A stretch of 6,040 bases of DNA from Candidatus Woesearchaeota archaeon (GTDB taxonomy: Archaea; Nanoarchaeota; Nanoarchaeia; Woesearchaeales; CALCXY01), in contig JASMFX010000074.1 of NCBI GenBank assembly GCA_030751555.1, positions 1 to 6,040 of the forward strand, given 5' to 3'. The translations under genes were made by a program, and so were the position numbers. The notes under the pieces were generated by a model, which saw only the letters and a list, made by a program, of their open reading frames with translations, was not told where the DNA came from and ran no database searches. Shown here in pieces: positions 5,489 to 6,040 of the stretch. The stretch's first letter is position 1; every line of letters starts with the position of its first letter.

Positions 5489-6040
5489 CTAAGAAGCCTT
5501 CTCGAATAAGGATATTACATTTTCAGAGCCTATGGCCAAAATTAGACTAGCTAACTTTGGCCCCCGATCCTTATTTAAAAGCACATTATAACCTGCTTTA
5601 AAAAGGTCTTTTGGAGTTATATCAATATCCTTGCAGATATTGTAGAATTCCTGGTAGAGTGAATCTTCATTGTAGCTTCCCTTTTTTAGGATTTCTGCTA
5701 TTCTCTGTAAAGCCTCTAATTGCTTGTCATTGAGATCCAATCCCTCAGGAACTTTTTCCTGGATTGAGAATTTTTGATCTTCAGGAACATGGTTATCTAG
5801 CCAGGTTCTTGCTTTAGCTAATCTATCTTTGATGTCTTTAGCATTTTTCTGATCAAAGTGGCCTGTTTTTTTAAGCATTGCAACTGCATCTTTCTCCTCA
5901 GTAAAAACCTGAGAAACCATTGCTGCGAGAGCAAACGTGACCTGAAGGGGTTTTTTCTTTGATTTTAATGTGCTAATCTCATAGAGTCGCTTATAATGCT
6001 GGAGCTCTTTTTTATTATCTAATTTTTCTTCGCCAAAAGT
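5489..6040 (-). CDS. lysS: Class I lysyl-tRNA synthetase, C-terminal part (5' end beyond the right edge)
   Basis: The enzyme charges tRNA-Lys with lysine in the cytoplasm. The class I form replaces the common class II LysRS in many archaea and some bacteria. The visible 183 residues run open from position 6040 to a TAG at 5489-5491. They form the all-helical C-terminal region that in this family binds the anticodon arm. Recognisable parts, counted from the first visible residue, are YEISTLKSKKKPLQVTFALA (about 21-40), a helical stretch around 100-120, and the family-typical ending with DLFKAGYNVLLNKDRGPKLA (145-164) followed by SLILAIG. The catalytic Rossmann domain with HIGH and KMSKS motifs lies outside the window, so catalytic integrity cannot be judged. 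An internal ATG at 5918-5920 is not the real start, because the frame matches the family well upstream of it. Confidence 0.88.
   Translation of the reverse strand, partial: TFGEEKLDNKKELQHYKRLYEISTLKSKKKPLQVTFALAAMVSQVFTEEKDAVAMLKKTGHFDQKNAKDIKDRLAKARTWLDNHVPEDQKFSIQEKVPEGLDLNDKQLEALQRIAEILKKGSYNEDSLYQEFYNICKDIDITPKDLFKAGYNVLLNKDRGPKLASLILAIGSENVISLFEKAS

Overview
The window looks like an AT-rich archaeal genome segment, most likely from a DPANN-type lineage (Woesearchaeota/Pacearchaeota-like). Four things point that way: a complete archaeal-style SRP54, the C-terminal part of a class I lysyl-tRNA synthetase, TATA-box promoters placed for leaderless transcripts, and a lipoprotein built from cysteine-rich modules of a kind common in surface proteins of these archaea. 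The phylum is an inference from protein style, not from a marker gene.

Left part (1-1746). A minus-strand fragment of a DDE (rve-type) transposase enters from the left edge. It stops abruptly at about 252, four codons before its first catalytic Asp. It abuts a plus-strand coding remnant (255-386), the C-terminal tail of a cysteine-rich protein that has lost its start. Seven bases later begins an intact 450-residue lipoprotein whose C-terminal half holds four tandem six-cysteine modules; the middle two are a recent 129-bp duplication.

Middle (1747-3858). SRP54, the signal-recognition-particle GTPase, has its own TATA box and runs rightward. It ends one base from the convergent end of an unrecognised gene on the minus strand. 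That gene is split into two overlapping frames at a run of nine G (nine C on the coding strand). A single-base shift there would restore a protein of about 226 residues.

Right part (3859-6040, all minus strand). The class I lysyl-tRNA synthetase (C-terminal 183 residues visible) is followed by a TATA promoter. A two-gene unit comes next: a small retropepsin-like (RimB/COG4067-type) aspartyl protease, then a RimK-type ATP-grasp amino-acid ligase four bases downstream. The ligase carries a C-terminal extension that resembles a SpoVT/AbrB fold. A ligase-protease pair suggests a reversible or processed amino-acid tagging of a protein or other acceptor, but no substrate is visible here.

The points most worth following up are the homopolymer-split gene, the ligase-protease pair with its AbrB-like tail, and the transposase junction that truncated a surface-protein gene. 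I found no rRNA, tRNA, CRISPR array, or convincing novel multi-gene system.
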